64,000 nt of DNA from Streptomyces cadmiisoli (lineage in GTDB: Bacteria; Actinomycetota; Actinomycetes; Streptomycetales; Streptomycetaceae): positions 558,001 through 622,000 of the forward strand of contig NZ_CP030074.1 of NCBI RefSeq assembly GCF_003261055.1, written 5' to 3'. Below, in pieces: positions 15,001-21,000 of the stretch (within the stretch, counting starts at the first letter, position 1; every line of letters begins with the position of its first letter). The translations under genes were made by a program, and so were the position numbers. Under the pieces are notes generated by a model. It had not been told where the DNA came from, ran no database searches, and worked only from the letters and a program-made list of their open reading frames with translations.

Positions 15001-18000
15001 GAGCTGAGCAACGCCGTGCAGCAGACGGTCAAGAACGAGCGGACGCTGACCCTCGCCAACAGCCAGGAAATGAACGCCACGGCCGGGCCCAGCAGTAGCT
15101 TCGGTCCGGACGGCTGGGTCGGGCGTGTGATGGCGGGCCTCTTCGGCAGGATCAGCCGCTCCATCACACACGGCATGGGCTTCGGCGGTTCAGGGGCCCG
15201 CAAGTGGACCGTCGGCGTCAAAGGCGCGCCGACCGTCCTCTACGAAGTGGAGAAACAGGTCGTCGTGCGCCGCACCGGCAGCGACAGGCCGAAGACGTAC
15301 ACGGTGCGGACCATCGACCGGATGCCCCGGCACGAGGCGCGCCGCCTCGCGGGCTGGGACGACGGTACGGGATTGCGCAAGGATGCCGGTGCCGTCCCGC
15401 AGGCCCCGGTGTACCTCACCGAGAACGATCCGCCGATGCTCGGCGCAGGCCGGGTGGAGGCGTTCAGCTGGGACGACGGCGTGTATGTGCGTCCGGTGCC
15501 CGAGCAGTCCGGACGGCCGGCGGCGGACCCCGTGACGGCGCATACGCCGGGTCCGGGTACGGAACCCGCTGCGGGAACCGGCGCGGAGGCGTCCCAGCAG
15601 ACCCTGCTGGAGGGCTTCACCGACCAGGTTCTCAAGGCGCTCGCGCAGCACCACCCCGGCACCATCGCGCCCCTGGAGGAGCTCGGCGACCCGAAGGACG
15701 AGCGGTGGCGCGGCAAACGGCACTACGAGACAGTGCTGCAGAACACACTCAGGGTCATCGGGGCCCTGAGCCACCACAACATGGCCGGGAACCTCGAAGC
15801 GCTGATCACCACCGGTATCCGGATCCCGCTGGTCGAACGCGAGCGGCTGGTCGGCGCCCGCCGGTACGTGTGGATCGACGCCCGCATGGTCAACCGCAGA
15901 TACGAAGGGACCCAGAGCGAGCCGAGTCTGAAGCAGGGCACTTCCGGCAGTGACAAGCTGGACGGGTCGCGCAACGCGGAGCGGGGTACGGAGGAAGGCT
16001 TCGAGTTCAGCGCGATGGCGCGGGACCAAGCTTCTTCGAGCGTCTCGCCCAACACCGGCGCGATCAGCGTGGGGCCGCGCTGGGGCCAGCAGCGGTCGGA
16101 CAAGTCGGGCTACGGGGGCAGCGCCTCCTTCGAGACGTCGTCGACCGGTAGGGCCCCCGATCTGTACCGGTACGACCTCCAGCTCTCCGCGCAGGTCGGC
16201 GGATACTCACGGCCGCGCAGCCTGTTGCGAGGCATCGGCATCTTCGGCGGGTTCCTGGGACTCCAGCACTTCGTGCGGAGCGATCCCCCGCAGGCGCTCC
16301 TCACGGGACCCGTGAGAGGGCAGGTCCTGATCTCGGTGCCCGGCGAGCACGCGCTGCCGGTGAAGAGGACGGGGACGGGAACGAAGGCGGAAGCATCGCC
16401 CGCGGACGCCCGGAAACCGGTGGTCACACGGAAGCAGACGCTGGACGCGGACACGGCCGCTGCCCTCGCCACGGGAGGCGAGTTCGTGCCCGGCACCCCG
16501 GACACCACGGGCACCCCGGCCCCGGACACCCCAGGAATCCCCGATGCTCCCGACGCCTCCGCCAACCCCGACGCTTCCGGCATCTCGGGCGGCCCGGACG
16601 CCGGACCGTCCCTCGCGCAGCCGTCCCCCGACCCCCGGCCGTTCGGCGGTCAGCACTACCTGAGCATCGGACTCGCCGCACACCGGGACCTCGGGAAGGC
16701 AGTGGAGGACGTCATGTCCGAGGCTTCCGGCGGATCGTGGCAGTTCACCCAGCCCGGCGCCCCGGTCCGCGACACGATCGACCGCGCCGTCCATCCGCAC
16801 GTCCTCAGCGCGGGGATCGACCTCACCACCAGTGCCTCCGGCGTGCGCCTCACCGGCCTCTTCGGGCAAGGCCCCTATGTGGACCGCATGGGCACGCTGA
16901 TCCAGCGGGTGCGATTGCAGGACGTCACGGTGGTGTCGGAGCCGATCGTCCTGGACATGGACCAGAAGGTCTCGGCTGATGTGCAGGCGTCCGGAGGGCT
17001 GACCAAGGGCTCGTCGTTCGCGATCGTCGGCCAGGGGGCGTACACGCGCGCACAGGGCGAGGCAGCACGGCCGGTCATGGGTAGCTACGCCCTGGTCGGG
17101 AGGCTCGGCAGTCAGAAGAGCCGTGCCTCCAACGTGGCGCGCAGCGTGAGCATCGAGCACGGTCAGACGGACAAGAACCGCAAGTACCTGGTCATGGCCG
17201 ACGCCCGGCACGAACTGCTCGCCCTGGTCGAGTCCAGAGGAGTTCTGGGGCCGGCGCACCGGATGCTCCCCGGTGCGGGCAACCGCTGGCACGGACTGCT
17301 GCTGACCGTTCCGGACGGCTGGCTCGGCGCCGTACCCGAGCGGGTAGCACACCGCCTGAAGCTGGTCGACGACGGCGCCGGCGACGTTCCGCTCTACACC
17401 GAGCGGCAGTGGAGTACCCCTGCCTGGGCGGGCGACGTGCCGTTCCACGCTTTCCCCGTCGGCACGCTCGACGCCTCGGAAGCACTCGCCGCCTTCGACC
17501 GGGAACTGGCCGCGAGAGGGGTCGACGAGAACGAGCGGAACCGCGTGCGCAACCTGGCGAGCACGCGGGCCCTGCGGTCGTTGCGTGAGCAGATGACCGC
17601 GGTGGGGGTCGCGGCCCGAGCCCGCGCGGACCGGCTGAGCGTGCAGTTCCCGCACGACATGCTGACACTGCACATCGGAGGACGGACCGTCGAGGTGCGC
17701 GTCCAGCTCATCGCCGGGAAGCCGGTCTTCGACGGACTCGGGCACAGCGTCGACCTCAGCGACAACCGGACCGCCACGGAGACCGTCGACGCTTCGGTGA
17801 CAGCCGGCCGGTCGTACGGTCTCGGCACGTCGGCGCGCGAGGGCGGGCCGACCGGCCATTCGGTGCTGGGGTCGGCCGGCGCCGCCTACACGGAGATCGG
17901 CAGCGGCCAGCTGAGCACGACGACATCCCGGTCGGAAGAGAGGTCCGACAGCCAGAGTCTCTCCCTCGACGAACCGCACGCCGAGTTCCTCACCCCCTAC

Positions 18001-21000
18001 CGACTGAAGCTCACCATCGGCATCGAAGGGGTGGCGCCGGTGGTGGAGGAGGTCGGCGAGCTGCGTGAGCGGGTGCCTCTGAGCGTGGCGGTGCCCAGGT
18101 CCGACGGGGCGCCCGTCCGGCCAGGGCAGGAGGCGACGGGATCCACGGCGCAGGACCCGCTGGCGACGACGTCACTGCCGCACCTCCCGCGTGCCGTGAC
18201 TCTCTGGGGGAACGAGGTCGCGGCGGAGGACGTCGTCCGGTGGCGTCAGGAACGTCCTGTGCCCTCCGGGCTCACGCTCCGCACCTTCCAGCCCCGCCGG
18301 GTCATGGAACTCGAGAACCTCAGGGATGTCTCCGGGCTCGTGCTGGCCACCGCATACGGGCAGGCGGCCGCACGGCCGGGCGAGCTGACCGGCCATGTCC
18401 TGGACGCGGCGGTGGAGGAGGCCCGCAGGACGGTGCTGACCCTGCCCGGCATCGCCCCGTCGCTGGCCCGGGAGAACGCCGTCAGCGACGCGGCTCTGTC
18501 CGGGTTCTTCATGGACGCCCTGGGGGAGGACGGTTGTCCGGTACCGGGGCAGACCGACGACGCCCTGGTGGGGGACGTCCGCGGGAAGCACCGGTTCTGG
18601 GCGAGGCCGGACCTCACCCGTGCGCGACTGGTGACCGTTGCTCCGTCGGCGACCATGAACGGCACCGGCAAGGTGTCGGAGGGGCAGGAGTTCGGCGTCA
18701 CGCGGGGCGGGACGCACGACACCTCGCTCAACGTGGTTCCCACGGTGGCCTCCCCGGCCACCGGGGCGATCCTGCCCGGCTCCTCGGGAACGCTGCTCAA
18801 CCATGCGGAGAACGACGGCCACAAGCTGGGCATCAGCCCCTCCTCCTCGACGGCAGGGAAGCCGGAACCCTCACGAGCGTTCCTGTTCGCCGTGCCGACC
18901 GACTGGCTCGGCGTCGCCGAGGTGGACCACACCTTGCGCGACAGCAAGGTCGGCGAGTTCTTCCATCGCGGGCTCGGGCCGTTCGGCAAGCTCAACCCGG
19001 GACAGCGCGGCGCCGAGACGAAGGCCCACACCCTGGCGTGGGTGCGCGAGGACGCTGCCCGTGCCTGGGGGATGATCGGCGACCGTAACTTCCCCGAGGA
19101 ACTCGCCGACGCCTGGGACGCGGTCAAGGCTGCGGGTGACGCCTGGGTCAAGGCGGACCAGGCCTACTGGGACAAGCGGCGTGGTTTCGGTGAGGTCCAG
19201 GACGAACTCCGGGAACTGGACGAGCAGATCAAGGCGGCCGGTGAGACCCCTGTGGCTCCGCCCGCCGCGGGTGAGGCCCGGGTGGCGCCCGCCGCCGTGG
19301 ACGTACCGGCCGGAGAGGAGTCCGTCCCCGCCGACGATCCGGCCGCGGAGACGGGCGCCTCCGGGGGACCGGCGTCGGAAGGCACGGTCGGTGACGTCGT
19401 CGGTGCGGGTGACGGCGGTACGGCGAGCGCTGCCGAGGCCGAGGGCGTAGCCGGTGTACCCGAAGCCGCGGCCGAAGGAGCACCCGGTGTAACGGCCATG
19501 ACGCCGGAAAGCGTCCGCCCGCAGGAGGCGGCGGAAGCGGTGCCCGAGCCCGGAGCGCTCGGCGAACCGGACATCCGAAGGGCGGCCAAGCAGAACGAAC
19601 TGCGCGCACTCGAAGAGGATCTCGCCCGTCTGAAGGAGACGGCCGTGCAGGCCGCCGTCGAGTTCCACCGGGTGCGTCACGAGACGGACCGGCTGACCCG
19701 CTGGTACCAGTTGGACCCTACGAAGGCGCAGCACGGGAACCCCGAGCTCCGCGACGGGGTGCCCAAGCCGCCCGCCGTGGTCTTCACGCCCCCGGCGGAC
19801 GACACCGAGAAGGCCGTCGAGCACCCGCGCTTCACCACCTCCGACGACGGCTCGGCCATCACCTCACCGGAGGGACACACCTTAGAGATACGCGACGTCC
19901 CGAAGGACGGCGACGGATTGTTCCACGCCCTCGACGAGGCCCTCATGGCTGCCGTCCCCGGTCACTCCGCACTGCCGGAGAGCGGTGCGCCCGGCGAGCG
20001 GGCCGACAGTCTGCGCCGGCTCCTGGCCCGCCGGCTGGCCGACCCGCGCAACGAGGACCTCTGGGCCTACGCGGTGGCCGACGCGCTCGACACCTTCACC
20101 CCGGAGGAGCTGTCCGACGCCGGAATCGCCTTGCCGGAAGGATCGCCCGCCGCACGGGAGTTCGCCGACGTCCACAGGCTCTCCCCGTACCTCTCGCTCC
20201 CCGAGGACCAGCGCGGACTCCTCGCGGCCGCCGCGCTCCAGCGCTCCGGCCCGGCGTCGGGCAAAGCGAGCTGGGACCAGGGCGCGGCCGACCTGCTGCC
20301 CGTGCTCGCGGCGCGCACGTTCGGCGTCCCGGTCACCGTCGTCGGCAAAGAGGGACACTTCGTCACGTTCCCACCAGCCGACGGCGACACCCGTGGTCAG
20401 GAGCGCGGTGAACAGGACGAAGCACCGTCAGTGGTGCTCAGGATCGCCGACGAGCACTTCCAGGCCGCCGTGCCCCCGGGCACGCCGCCCGGCATCCGCA
20501 CCACGCCCGCCGACGGCGGTGGCGACGCGCAGCCGACCGCGGCCCCGAAGCCCGTCATGGTGCCGGACCGTCCCGCGCACAGCGAAGCGCCGTGGAAAAG
20601 GGAACGGGGCACGGACGCCTGGCGGGCCTCTGCCGACGGCAGGAGCGTCACCGCCCCCGACGGAACGGTCCACGCGCTGCTCCCGCCGGTCGGCGCGGGC
20701 AACGGGTTCTGGGAAGCACTGGACCAGGTCGTGCCGACGGAGGGCCGCCGGTCGCCGCAGGCGTTCCTGGCCGACCGGACACCGCCGCCCGGCACGGTTC
20801 CCAACCGGCTCGTGGTCCTCACCCGGCAGCAACTGGAAGCGTTCAGCGACGACCGCGGGTTCAAGGACGCCATGGACGACCGCACGACGGCCTTCAGCCG
20901 GGAGCTCACGGACGTCGAGCGCACCGCACTGGTCCGCGCCCAACTCGCGGCGGGCCAGGGCTGGACCCCGGCACTGGCCCGGAGCGCCGCGGCCCTGGCC